The notes under the pieces are model-generated. The model worked only from the letters and a program-made list of their open reading frames with translations, had not been told where the DNA came from and searched no databases. From CAYVMD01 sp964452465 (lineage in GTDB: Bacteria; Armatimonadota; JACIXR01), in assembly GCA_964452465.1 (NCBI GenBank), contig CAYVMD010000022.1:1-34075 (forward strand): a stretch of 34,075 nucleotides of DNA, in the 5' to 3' direction. Of this stretch, positions 14,902 through 22,664 are shown one piece after another (position 1 is the first letter of the stretch; each line of letters opens with the position of its first letter). The position numbers and the translations under genes are program-made.

Positions 14902-15690
14902 TTAAGCCAATCCGTTTTGATAACCTCCTTTCGGCAACCGCACGGGGATTCCCCTTGCGGATAGGTATTCCTTTATCTCCCTGATGGTATGGATGCGATA
15001 ATGGGCGATGGAGGCTATCAATGCTGCTTCCGCCTTCCCTTTTGTGAATGCTTCCTCTATATGGAGGAGGTTACCAGCTCCCCCCGAGGCGATGACGGGA
15101 ATGGAGACGGATTCTGCCACCCTTTGCGTTAACTCTAAATCGTAGCCCTCCATCGTCCCGTCTGCATCTATGCTGGTGAGCAAGATTTCCCCTGCCCCCA
15201 ACTCTTCTACCTTCTTTGCCCATTCAAGGGCGTCCAAACCTGTGGGGGTGGTCCCTCCTTTTATATAGACCTCCCATTTGTCCTCGCTTACCCTCTTCGC
15301 ATCTATTGCCACCACTATGCATTGGCTACCGAAGATACTCGCTGCTTCTTTGATAAATGAAGGATTCTCCACTGCCGATGTGTTTATGGAAACCTTATCC
15401 GCTCCTGCGGAAAGGAGTGCCTCTATCTCCTTGCTTTCCTTTATCCCTCCCCCGATGGTAAAGGGAATGAAAACCTCCTCCGCGCACCGTCTGGCTAACT
15501 CTATGATCGTCTTCCGCCTCTCCAAGGACGCGGTGATGTCCAAGAACACTATTTCGTCTGCCCCTTCCTTATCGTAAAATGCCGCCAATTCGACGGGGTC
15601 TCCAGCATCCCTTAACTGGATGAAATGCGTTCCCTTAACTACCCTTCCTTCTTTTACATCCAAGCAGGGGATTATCCTCTTCGCTAACAT
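14902..15690 (-). CDS. hisF: Imidazole glycerol phosphate synthase, cyclase subunit
   Basis: A 262-residue (beta/alpha)8 barrel with catalytic D11 (MLAKRIIPCLD) and D130 (VVAIDAKR). The two phosphate-binding motifs are FTIGGGI and VIASGGAGN, and DADGTMEGYDLEL is also present. With HisH glutaminase it closes the imidazole ring in histidine synthesis; hisH is not in the window. It is first in a minus-strand run with hisI, the TPR gene and the EIIC gene. The ATG at 15690 has no usable ribosome binding site. A -10 box ends only seven bases upstream, so the message is probably leaderless. Confidence 0.97.
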   Translation of the reverse strand: MLAKRIIPCLDVKEGRVVKGTHFIQLRDAGDPVELAAFYDKEGADEIVFLDITASLERRKTIIELARRCAEEVFIPFTIGGGIKESKEIEALLSAGADKVSINTSAVENPSFIKEAASIFGSQCIVVAIDAKRVSEDKWEVYIKGGTTPTGLDALEWAKKVEELGAGEILLTSIDADGTMEGYDLELTQRVAESVSIPVIASGGAGNLLHIEEAFTKGKAEAALIASIAHYRIHTIREIKEYLSARGIPVRLPKGGYQNGLA

Positions 15691-15697
15691 ATAAATT

Positions 15698-15725
15698 ATT
15701 TTACCTCGCTTCTGGACATTGTAAA
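15698..15725 (-). promoter_or_regulatory. Promoter of hisF (near-leaderless)
   Basis: On the minus strand: TTTACA (15720-15725), 16-base spacer, TAAAAT (15698-15703), each one mismatch from consensus. Seven bases separate the -10 from the hisF ATG, so transcription would begin at or next to the start codon. Confidence 0.65.
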
Positions 15726-15744
15726 CGGGTTTCTGCCCAGGGAC

Positions 15745-15773
15745 TTGACATCGCTTGGGGAGGCGAATATATT
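15745..15773 (+). promoter_or_regulatory. Promoter of the glycoside-hydrolase cluster (near-leaderless)
   Basis: TTGACA (15745-15750, perfect), 17-base spacer, TATATT (15768-15773). Ten bases remain to the ATG at 15784, so the leader is only about three to five bases. It lies back to back with the hisF promoter. Confidence 0.75.
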
Positions 15774-15783
15774 CTGGATTGAT

Positions 15784-16776
15784 ATGAAGAGGATATGCCT
15801 TCCCTTCCTTTTAGCCTCTGTAGCCTTTGCTCTTCCCCAAAAGAAGGTGCTCGCCTTCTATTATCCATGGTATGGCACCCCCCAGATCTCGGGCAGGTGG
15901 GTTCATTGGGATGAGGCAGGACATGATCCCGCTCGGATCTTGCCAAGCGGAGTCCCCGATAGCGCTACTACTAATCATCCGCTGAAGTTATACGATTCCA
16001 ACGATCCTGCTGTTATAAAGGAGCACTTATCGCTCGCCAGATGGGCGGGCATAGATGCTTTCATATGTAGTTGGTGGGGGAGAGGGGACTTCAGCGACAA
16101 TGCTTTCAAGAAGATGTTAGAAGTAGCGAAGAAGGAAAAAAGCCCCGTGCAACTCACGGTTTATTACGAGAGCATCCCCCAGAGGGAAGAAGATTGGGTA
16201 AAGGCTACCATCCAAGATCTGCTCTACATTTTGGACAATTATGGCAAGCATCCCTCCTTCTTCAAGGTAAATGGGAAACCTGTTATCTTCATCTATGGAA
16301 GGGCAATGGGACAATTGGGTGATAGATGGCGGGAGGTTGTGAAGGAGGTAAAAAGATTGAAGAGGCAAGTAGCATTCATTTGTGATTCCCTCGACCCCCG
16401 CTGGTTGGATACATTCGATGGGCTTCACGAATACAACCCAGTGGGGGCGATATTAGCGAAGGCGGACATGCTTAGGCGTTATAGGACCTGCAAGGAGGTT
16501 TGTGAAAAGGGAGGGAAGATATCCTGCGCTACAGTTATACCAGGCTATGACGATTTCAATGTGCGACCACAAAATCCTACGATATGCTCACGCGAGGATG
16601 GCGAACTTTATAAGAGGCTATGGGAGTATGCTATCCAGGCGAATGTGGATTGGGTGCTCATTTGCTCTTTCAACGAATGGCACGAAGGAACGGAGATAGA
16701 ACCCAGCGTGGAGAATGGGCGCCTTTACCTTGAACTCACAAGAGAATTCGCCACTTACTTCAAGAGGGGAAGATAG
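15784..16776 (+). CDS. Secreted glycoside hydrolase family 99-like protein
   Basis: A 330-residue protein with a short signal peptide (MKRICLPFLLASVAFALP) and then a GH99/WbsX-like barrel. The signs are KKVLAFYYPWYGTPQ, HPLKLYDSNDPAVIKEHLSLARWAGIDAFICSWWG, and the C-terminal active-site stretch SFNEWHEGTEIEPS, with E298, H300 and E301. The E-x-x-E spacing matches the two catalytic glutamates of GH99 endo-acting mannosidases and mannanases. The substrate here is unknown. I chose the ATG at 15784 because it starts the signal peptide; the frame's earlier TTG at 15745 is the -35 box itself. It is the first gene of the carbohydrate cluster. There is no Shine-Dalgarno at usual spacing. Confidence 0.85.
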   Translation: MKRICLPFLLASVAFALPQKKVLAFYYPWYGTPQISGRWVHWDEAGHDPARILPSGVPDSATTNHPLKLYDSNDPAVIKEHLSLARWAGIDAFICSWWGRGDFSDNAFKKMLEVAKKEKSPVQLTVYYESIPQREEDWVKATIQDLLYILDNYGKHPSFFKVNGKPVIFIYGRAMGQLGDRWREVVKEVKRLKRQVAFICDSLDPRWLDTFDGLHEYNPVGAILAKADMLRRYRTCKEVCEKGGKISCATVIPGYDDFNVRPQNPTICSREDGELYKRLWEYAIQANVDWVLICSFNEWHEGTEIEPSVENGRLYLELTREFATYFKRGR

Positions 16777-17323
16777 CCTTTCCTCCTATATAACCTTCTG
16801 CCTCCAACAGGGGAAGGAATTCCTGCGTCTTTCCAAACGGGCTTCTCTCCTTACCAAACCCCATCTTATTTTCTGCGGATTCTCCCTCCTTGCTAAGGCG
16901 CTCATCGCCAAAAAGAACGGGGAACCTCGTGATGAACCCCTTCATGGGCTCACCACGAGGGGAAATAGAAACATCTCCTTTGACCTTTTGGAGGAGGAGG
17001 CAACGGTCAAGCAAAAGGGGGTTTTCCAAAGCCTCCATCTTTGTTTTTCCCCTTACCCTATAAAGGGAGGGACTCGATTGAAATTGCGGAACCTCTTAGG
17101 ATGTATCCCCGGGATGGGGGAATCTTTTCCTTTGACTCTGGATGAGCCAAGCGCCCATTTCGCCATCGCCTTTCTCCTCAGCATGGCTTGCCGCTACGAA
17201 CCCCGAAAATGGATGGCTTCTCTAAAACAGGAATGGTTAGAACGCTATATAAAGATTTCTCTGAGGAGATTTCCCTTGCTTATTGAGGGAAAAATGAAGG
17301 AATACGATTCCCAGGGAAGATGA
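16715..17323 (+). CDS. YaaC-like protein
   Basis: A protein of about 200 residues. The stretch KPHLIFCGFSLLAKALIAKKNG, then EPLHGL (HGL at 77-79), then LRNLLGCIPGM resembles the YaaC family, whose members have a conserved PxxxYYxxxxLxKAL-like helix, an HGL motif and a later LLxxIP motif. Family function is unknown. It is shorter than Bacillus YaaC (about 315). The start is uncertain: the ATG at 16715 lies 62 bases inside the GH99-like gene, and a TTG at 16730 is an alternative. Its stop overlaps the next gene by ATGA, so it is co-translated with the GH42-like gene. The family call is from memory of motifs and should be checked by profile search. Confidence 0.55.
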   Translation: MGAFTLNSQENSPLTSRGEDSLSSYITFCLQQGKEFLRLSKRASLLTKPHLIFCGFSLLAKALIAKKNGEPRDEPLHGLTTRGNRNISFDLLEEEATVKQKGVFQSLHLCFSPYPIKGGTRLKLRNLLGCIPGMGESFPLTLDEPSAHFAIAFLLSMACRYEPRKWMASLKQEWLERYIKISLRRFPLLIEGKMKEYDSQGR

Positions 17324-19581
17324 AAGCGAGCAAACCTCTTTTTCTTCTTCTCTTTTCTCCTATTCTTTCTTTTGCTTTAGCGCCCCTTTACTTCGCTTTG
17401 GGATTAGAAAAGGCGGAAGAGATAAAAGCATACAAGGAATGGGGGTTCAATGCGGTTTGGGTGGATCTATCCCCCGATGATTTCTCGTCTGCAAAGGATG
17501 CCCTGGTAGGGGAAGCCTTGAAGGAAGGGCTAATCCCCGTCATTTGCTTGAGATTGGATTCTCCCAAGTTGGGTTCTCGTCGCCCTTTGGACGAAACCTA
17601 TAAGCAAAATACCTTCAATTGGGCAAGGGAGATCGTGGAGAAATATAAGGACCAAGCCCAAATCGTCTGGGCGGTTGGCTATGACCCTACCTCGGCGGTG
17701 AATTATAACGAGGAGGATTTTCTTCACTATCTCCTGACGTGGTATGGTTCCTTCCCCGGCATTTCCTCCGCATGGGGCACCCAAGTGCAATTTCCTCGGG
17801 ATGTTACCTTCCAATTGGTTGATAAATTATCCCAGGATAAAGAAGGACAGGCTCCCCTCTATGGCATAAGCAAGGCTTCCCTGGACCTTGCCCTTTATAA
17901 ATGGGGAGCGGTGAAGGACCTTCTAAATATGTGGCTGAGCGCTATTCGGGGAATGGATCAGAAGCATCCTGTAATCACGGGAATGCTGAAGGATTATAAA
18001 TCTATCGTTTGTGTTCCCCATGGCTATGATGGGATCACCGTTGCTCTTTACCCAACCGAGGTAGAAAGGGACTTATTTGCCCACAATCCCCAAGCGACCG
18101 CCATGGCGAGGCGAGGTGGTCTTTTTGCCTCTATCCCCGTATTTCTCTTGGATAGCTCGGAACATTATAAAGTTGACGCCCCTCTTCTGGAACGATGGTT
18201 GAATATCGCCTACATTCAAGGAGCTACGGGTGCAGGCTTCGATAACTGGAACTACCTTAAATCCCATCCGGAGCTCAAGGAAAAGATAAAAGGGATAGTG
18301 AGTAGACAACCTTTGCCTCTTCAGAACCGCATAGGTGTTCTTTATGAGCCCTTCCTCGAGGGGTATAACCTGGGAGGGAGGGGGCTTTACGGCTTTCTAT
18401 CTACTCCCCTTTTGAACCAGCCAAGCGATCTCTTCTTCGCCCTGCGTCTGGGCACGAGATACGGAGGGGTGGATTTTCTCTCTTTGGAGGATTTATCTCG
18501 GCTGGACATTGCGAAATATAAGGTCATATTGGCTCCATCTGCTTTTTTCCTGTCTCAGGAGGCAAGGGAAGCCCTCCAACTTTTCCTCCTGATGGGAGGA
18601 ATCTTGGTGGCAGATATAGGTTTCGATTGCTATCACGCTGGAGGTTCTCTCCTGAGCCTCAGCGATTTCGTAAAAACCAATTTCGGTCTGGAGGGATTTT
18701 TCACCCTGACCAAAGGTCAAGGGAACATATCCATAACCACGGAGCATCCGCTCTTCCCTGCCTTGAAGAAACAAATGAAAAGCGATGGCAATAGGAACGG
18801 ATATGCAGTGGATGGATGCTTAGGTTTTATCTATGTGGGTGCTAAAACCGACATATTAGCGGTCGTGGGTGTCTTGCTGGGTAGTGGAGGGCGAAGCGCA
18901 ATAGCGGGTATAACGGTCAAGAAGGTTGGCTTAGGCTGGGCAATCTACGCTACCTTCCCCCTTTGGAGGAATTGGCTTCCCTACAACAAATTGTTCAATG
19001 AATTTCACGATCCCGTTTTCGCTTGGGGTAACCTCGGTTACATAGAGGAAAACCTATTCCCTTTCACTGTTATTTTCGCCTTGCTTAAGGATGGATATGC
19101 TGTTGCCAACCTTGCCCAATACGTGCTTATAGCAAGCCTCTTTAAGAGCGAAAATTCCCTATTTATCTCTTGCTTTACCTTGCCTCAAGAAGGAGGGGGA
19201 TTTCGGATTTTGATCCCCCTAAACCAAGGGGAGGCAAAGGTCCTAAAACCATTGCCCATAAAGGTGGATCCTCCCGATCTAATCGTGCAAGTTAAGGAAT
19301 ATGACGAGAACAAAGTGAGGTTAAAGATATGGGGGAAGGGTTCCACACCCTATGTAAAGGACAAGGAATTGGAAGCGGTGCCGGTGCTTACCACGTTAGG
19401 GAGCGTGACGATCGGAGAAGGACTTTATAAGGTGGGGGATAAACTCAACCACCATGTGTCCGTCACCAATGCGAAAACAGGTGAGAAAAAAGAGTTCATC
19501 GTAAAATCTGAAGGAGGCATCCTGGTTTTTCAGGGGAGCTTTTGGTGTGATGAGATAGAAATCAATCCCGAAAGGAGGTAG
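17320..19581 (+). CDS. Secreted GH42-like (beta-galactosidase superfamily) protein
   Basis: A 753-residue protein with a signal peptide (residues 1-20). It has an N-terminal TIM-barrel-like region and a GATase-like trimerisation-type domain at ~335-490 (RIGVLYEPF, then KYKVILAPSAFFLSQEAREALQLFLLMGGILVAD). C-terminal beta-rich domains follow. In GH42 the acid/base is the Glu of an NE motif before a CxxC/AWGT region. Here the equivalent WAVGYDP (residues 117-123), followed by AWGT at 151-154, has YD instead. The region expected to hold the nucleophile reads FLLDSSEH (275-282). It may be a non-catalytic relative or use different residues. The ATG overlaps the YaaC-like stop. The next gene follows after seven bases with a strong ribosome binding site. 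Confidence 0.7.
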   Translation: MKASKPLFLLLFSPILSFALAPLYFALGLEKAEEIKAYKEWGFNAVWVDLSPDDFSSAKDALVGEALKEGLIPVICLRLDSPKLGSRRPLDETYKQNTFNWAREIVEKYKDQAQIVWAVGYDPTSAVNYNEEDFLHYLLTWYGSFPGISSAWGTQVQFPRDVTFQLVDKLSQDKEGQAPLYGISKASLDLALYKWGAVKDLLNMWLSAIRGMDQKHPVITGMLKDYKSIVCVPHGYDGITVALYPTEVERDLFAHNPQATAMARRGGLFASIPVFLLDSSEHYKVDAPLLERWLNIAYIQGATGAGFDNWNYLKSHPELKEKIKGIVSRQPLPLQNRIGVLYEPFLEGYNLGGRGLYGFLSTPLLNQPSDLFFALRLGTRYGGVDFLSLEDLSRLDIAKYKVILAPSAFFLSQEAREALQLFLLMGGILVADIGFDCYHAGGSLLSLSDFVKTNFGLEGFFTLTKGQGNISITTEHPLFPALKKQMKSDGNRNGYAVDGCLGFIYVGAKTDILAVVGVLLGSGGRSAIAGITVKKVGLGWAIYATFPLWRNWLPYNKLFNEFHDPVFAWGNLGYIEENLFPFTVIFALLKDGYAVANLAQYVLIASLFKSENSLFISCFTLPQEGGGFRILIPLNQGEAKVLKPLPIKVDPPDLIVQVKEYDENKVRLKIWGKGSTPYVKDKELEAVPVLTTLGSVTIGEGLYKVGDKLNHHVSVTNAKTGEKKEFIVKSEGGILVFQGSFWCDEIEINPERR

Positions 19582-19588
19582 TCCGTTT

Positions 19589-20629
19589 ATGGCGCAGGAA
19601 AAGAAGGCGAGGATCGGTTTCGTTGGTTGTGGGCATCATTCTACGCTATCGCTTTATCCTGCCATCCACACGATCCCGGAAATGGAGTTGGTAGCGGTTT
19701 GCGATCTTAAGGAGGACCTGGCCAGGCACAATGCTCGAAACTTCGGTGCCCTGCGATGGTATACCGATGTAGAGGAGATGTTGGAAAAGGAAACCTTGGA
19801 CGGGGTTATAATCGTGGGCACTCCCCAAATGCACTGCGAGGTGGGGAAAAGATGCCTCGATGCGGGGCTTCCCATTCTGGTCGAAAAACCCTCCGCAATA
19901 TCTCACCAGGAGGCGCTTGCCTTAGCAAAATACGCGGATGAGAGGGGATTATGGGGAGCAGTGGCCTATATGAAGCGATACGCAGTGTGCTATGAGATGG
20001 CAAAGGCTATAGTAAATAGGGAGGAATTCGGAAGGATTACGATGTTGGAAGTAAGGTTTTCCAACGGTCCCTATCCCGCCATATGGGGAATAGAGGACCC
20101 CGCAAAGGCGTTTCTGATAGGGCAGGTTGTGCACATCTTCAATCTTGCCCGTTTCTTCTGTGGGGAGATAAAGGAAGTGTATGCCAACCTCTATCGATTG
20201 AGGGAAGGCATGTTTGGATATGCCATCTCTGGGAGATTTGCGAGTGGGGTCCCCTTCGTCATGAATTTGAACGCCTTGGAAGCCAAGGATTGGAAGATAA
20301 GCGAGCGTCTCATGCTCTCCGGGGATGGGTGTTGGCTGGAGGTGGAGGACATGGTCCATCTTCGCTATCATCCCCCTCAACTCTTTCTCCCAGACTTCCC
20401 CTTGGGAGGTAGAAGCCAACTGCTGGAGTGGAAACCTGAGTGGACGGAGATCTTGGGGGTTAAAGCGGAGGGGATGTTCGGTTATAGGGGCGAATTGCGG
20501 GGTTTTGCGAGGAGTTGCTTAGGATTGGAATCTCCCCGTAGCACATTATGGGATGGGGCAAAAGATCTACAGATATCGGAAACAGTTTGGGAAAGCGCTT
20601 CCTCTGAAAAGGTCGTTAAATTAGAGTAA
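19589..20629 (+). CDS. Gfo/Idh/MocA family oxidoreductase (first of two)
   Basis: A 346-residue NAD(P)-dependent sugar oxidoreductase. The Rossmann start is RIGFVGCGHHS (8-18), the EKP motif is at 99-101 (ILVEKPSAIS), and the likely catalytic H182 is in LIGQVVHIFNLARFF. Members oxidise, reduce or epimerise sugars, inositols and their derivatives in the cytoplasm; the sequence does not tell the substrate. It has a strong ribosome binding site (AAAGGAGGT nine bases before the ATG). Its position after two exported glycosidase-like genes suggests it handles a sugar released by them (inference). Confidence 0.9.
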   Translation: MAQEKKARIGFVGCGHHSTLSLYPAIHTIPEMELVAVCDLKEDLARHNARNFGALRWYTDVEEMLEKETLDGVIIVGTPQMHCEVGKRCLDAGLPILVEKPSAISHQEALALAKYADERGLWGAVAYMKRYAVCYEMAKAIVNREEFGRITMLEVRFSNGPYPAIWGIEDPAKAFLIGQVVHIFNLARFFCGEIKEVYANLYRLREGMFGYAISGRFASGVPFVMNLNALEAKDWKISERLMLSGDGCWLEVEDMVHLRYHPPQLFLPDFPLGGRSQLLEWKPEWTEILGVKAEGMFGYRGELRGFARSCLGLESPRSTLWDGAKDLQISETVWESASSEKVVKLE

Positions 20630-20645
20630 AGGAGGAATGGTATCA

Positions 20646-21548
20646 ATGGTAAGAATCGGAATGGTCGGCGGCGCTAAAGCCTGGCACGCAAGGAGTTTCT
20701 CTGAGATGTTTAATGGTTACGACGAGGAGAAGGCAAGGAAGCACGGATATCCCCTCTACAAAACGAGGATAGAAGGAGCAAGGGTAACCCATGTTTGGGA
20801 TGAGGACGAGAAAGAAGCGCATTTACTCGCTGAGATATGTGGCATAGATAGGGTTGTGCCTCGGATGGAGGACATGATCGGCGAAGTAGATGGGGTGATA
20901 ATAGCGGATGACCTTACCATGAGGCATCAGAGGAGAGCAATTCCCTTCTTGAAGGCAGGAATGCCTACATTTGTTGATAAGCCTCTTTCCCCTGACATCG
21001 AGGAGGCGATCTCCCTCGTGGAATTGGCGAGGAGGCACAATGCTCCTTTTATGTCCTGCTCCGCCCTGAGGTATGCCAAGGAAATAGAGGAATTTCAAAG
21101 GGAAAAAGAAGCGTTAGGCGACATATTGACCGGCAATAGCATATGCAGTGGAGATTTGATCTTCTATGGCATCCACGCCCTTGAGCAGTTATATGTAGCA
21201 GTGGGCGGTGGTATAGAGAGCGTGCAGAATGTGGGGGAGGAAGGGAAGGACATAGTAATAATCACTTGGCAGGATGGAAGGAGATTTGTCCTTAGCGTCT
21301 TCAAGGAGATAGCCTATCTCTTCCAAATGAACCTCTATGGCACCAAAGGATGGCGGGAAATAAGGGTAGAGGATAGCGAGTACTTCTATTCAAATATGTT
21401 AAAAGCCTTCCTGAAAATGGTGGAGACCAAAGAGGAACCTTTCCCTCCTGAGGAGACCTTGGAGATAATAAGGACATTGGTTTCCGCCCGCCTTTCCGTC
21501 CAAATGGGAGGAACTTTGATAAAGATCAGGCAAGCACAATCCCCTTAG
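20646..21548 (+). CDS. Gfo/Idh/MocA family oxidoreductase (second, divergent)
   Basis: A 300-residue protein with a Rossmann start (VRIGMVGGAKAWHARSF), DKP at 111-113 in place of EKP, and H177 in DLIFYGIHALEQL as the probable catalytic His. It is shorter and quite different from its neighbour, so they are not recent duplicates; tandem non-identical MocA genes often act in successive steps on one sugar. I prefer the ATG at 20646 (ten bases after GGAGG) over 20637, which is only two bases from it. The 3' end overlaps the convergent nucleotidyltransferase gene by 23 bases. Confidence 0.87.
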   Translation: MVRIGMVGGAKAWHARSFSEMFNGYDEEKARKHGYPLYKTRIEGARVTHVWDEDEKEAHLLAEICGIDRVVPRMEDMIGEVDGVIIADDLTMRHQRRAIPFLKAGMPTFVDKPLSPDIEEAISLVELARRHNAPFMSCSALRYAKEIEEFQREKEALGDILTGNSICSGDLIFYGIHALEQLYVAVGGGIESVQNVGEEGKDIVIITWQDGRRFVLSVFKEIAYLFQMNLYGTKGWREIRVEDSEYFYSNMLKAFLKMVETKEEPFPPEETLEIIRTLVSARLSVQMGGTLIKIRQAQSP

Positions 21549-21834
21549 CCAATGCCCTTCTTGCTGAGGGGACTAAGAGGGCTTCCTTCTTGGTGTAGGG
21601 GAAAATCTGTACTGGAACGGGTGCCTCCAGGAAGTAATAGAGGAAACGGGAGACCCTATCTATTATAGGGTCCTTATCTTCTCGAAGGAGGATGAGCACC
21701 TGCACATCTAATAGGGGATTGAAGGGTTGCTCCACCAAAGGTCCAAAAAGTATTACCTTTTCGACATTCCTTTCCGCTAACTTAATCCGTTTAGCAATGC
21801 GGGTGAGTTGTTCGATCAGGTTTTCCTTGTCCAT
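21526..21834 (-). CDS. Degenerate MNT-type nucleotidyltransferase-fold protein
   Basis: A 102-residue protein resembling the small minimal nucleotidyltransferases, such as the MntA antitoxins of HEPN/MNT pairs: ERNVEKVILFGPLVEQPFNPLLDVQVLIL. The usual GS...DxD signature is altered, with GP at 31-32 and D43-V-Q45, so the second catalytic acidic residue is missing. It may be inactive, or use its fold only for binding. The C-terminal part (APVPVQIFPYTKKEALL) fits the family's VDVV...E region loosely. No HEPN partner gene is adjacent. It has its own promoter and no clear ribosome binding site. Confidence 0.6.
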   Translation of the reverse strand: MDKENLIEQLTRIAKRIKLAERNVEKVILFGPLVEQPFNPLLDVQVLILLREDKDPIIDRVSRFLYYFLEAPVPVQIFPYTKKEALLVPSARRALAKGIVLA

Positions 21835-21865
21835 GTGTTGTGATGCCCTACACTTCTTTAAAGCA

Positions 21866-21894
21866 AGATTAACACATCAGTCCTTCTTCGTCAA
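21866..21894 (-). promoter_or_regulatory. Promoter of the nucleotidyltransferase-like gene
   Basis: On the minus strand: TTGACG (21889-21894), 17-base spacer, TAATCT (21866-21871). A leader of about 25-30 bases would follow to the ATG at 21834. Confidence 0.5.
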
Positions 21895-21940
21895 CTTTCT
21901 GCGTTTTGAAAAACTTTAGAGATATTGGGTAGTTTAAACG

Positions 21941-22008
21941 GGATTCGCATACCATTGTAGATCTTAGTGTGGAGCCGATACGCTATGGATTCTACATTGG
22001 ACTTGACA
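21941..22008 (+). repeat. Direct repeat, left copy (promoter-bearing segment)
   Basis: It pairs with 23100-23168: the first 24 positions differ once, and the rest is recognisably related through to a shared CTTGACA at the right end. An internal inverted pair, TGTAGA and TCTACA, suggests a hairpin or a protein site. The two copies bracket the PIN-like gene. Confidence 0.75.
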
Positions 22009-22031
22009 TTTCCTTTTATCGATGCTAAAAT
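22003..22031 (+). promoter_or_regulatory. Promoter upstream of the DUF5615 gene
   Basis: TTGACA (22003-22008), 17-base spacer, TAAAAT (22026-22031). The -35 is part of the repeated segment. Expected start is near 22038, giving an untranslated leader of ~125 bases. That leader contains a small inverted repeat (AGAACT 22045-22050, AGTTCT 22068-22073) and no other reading frame I can support. Confidence 0.7.
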
Positions 22032-22163
22032 TTTTTAAAAACTGAGAACTTGATTCGTTGAACCGAGAGTTCTGATTACACTTTGAGCATATTTGAGTTT
22101 CTACCTTGAAAGCCTGTGAGCTCCTTGAACCAGTTGAAGAATTTCCTATGGAGGTCTATTACA

Positions 22164-22664
22164 ATGTGGAGACTAGTCGATCTTAATAGCAGGGAGCTCA
22201 AAGAAGTCGAAACTATGATTGCTTTACTTCCGAAAGCAAAATACTTGGCGGATGAAAACATCAGCCTGGAAGAAGTGGAGGTGCTAAGAGAAGAGGGTGT
22301 GGATGTAAAAAGCGTTTACGAATTTGGATGTAGAGGCAAGCCTGATTCCTTCATCCTTAGTCTCGCCCGAAAGAAAAGAAGGTTTATCTTAACCAGGGAT
22401 AAGGATTTCTGGGATGATAGGAAGGTCCCTTTTCATCAAATCCGTGGTATAGGTATCGTGTTGCTGGAAGGGGACTATCGCCTTCTCCTTCGACGGTTCT
22501 GGTTGATCGTGTACTTCTTGCTCTACGGAGAGATGTGGAGAGGGATGAAAACACTATTCTCCATGGGGGAAATATGGATACGCCGGGTGGAATCGGGCAA
22601 GATCGTACCCAGCAGGTATAAAATCGATGAAAAAGGGAGATTATGGGAATGGGTCGATAATTGA
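22164..22664 (+). CDS. DUF5615 PIN-like nuclease-fold protein
   Basis: A 166-residue protein. The DUF5615/Mut7-C-like PIN core is KYLADENISLEEVEVLREEGVDVKSV (D30-E31-N32), KPDSFILSLA (D61) and RFILTRDKDFWDD (D79, D81), with all acidic positions expected for a metal-dependent RNase. The C-terminal ~60 residues (FWLIVYFLLYGEMWRGMKTLF, then RYKIDEKGRLWEWVDN) extend beyond the usual domain of about 115 residues. DUF5615 proteins are frequently toxins encoded after a DUF433 antitoxin gene. No DUF433 gene is present here, so it is either solitary or paired with something unlike it. The ATG at 22164 has GGAGG nine bases upstream. Confidence 0.8.
   Translation: MWRLVDLNSRELKEVETMIALLPKAKYLADENISLEEVEVLREEGVDVKSVYEFGCRGKPDSFILSLARKKRRFILTRDKDFWDDRKVPFHQIRGIGIVLLEGDYRLLLRRFWLIVYFLLYGEMWRGMKTLFSMGEIWIRRVESGKIVPSRYKIDEKGRLWEWVDN

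Noticed and set aside
22032..22163. A DUF433-like antitoxin gene or structured RNA antitoxin upstream of the PIN-like gene
   Set aside because: No open frame of suitable size and only one 6-bp inverted repeat; not enough to call.
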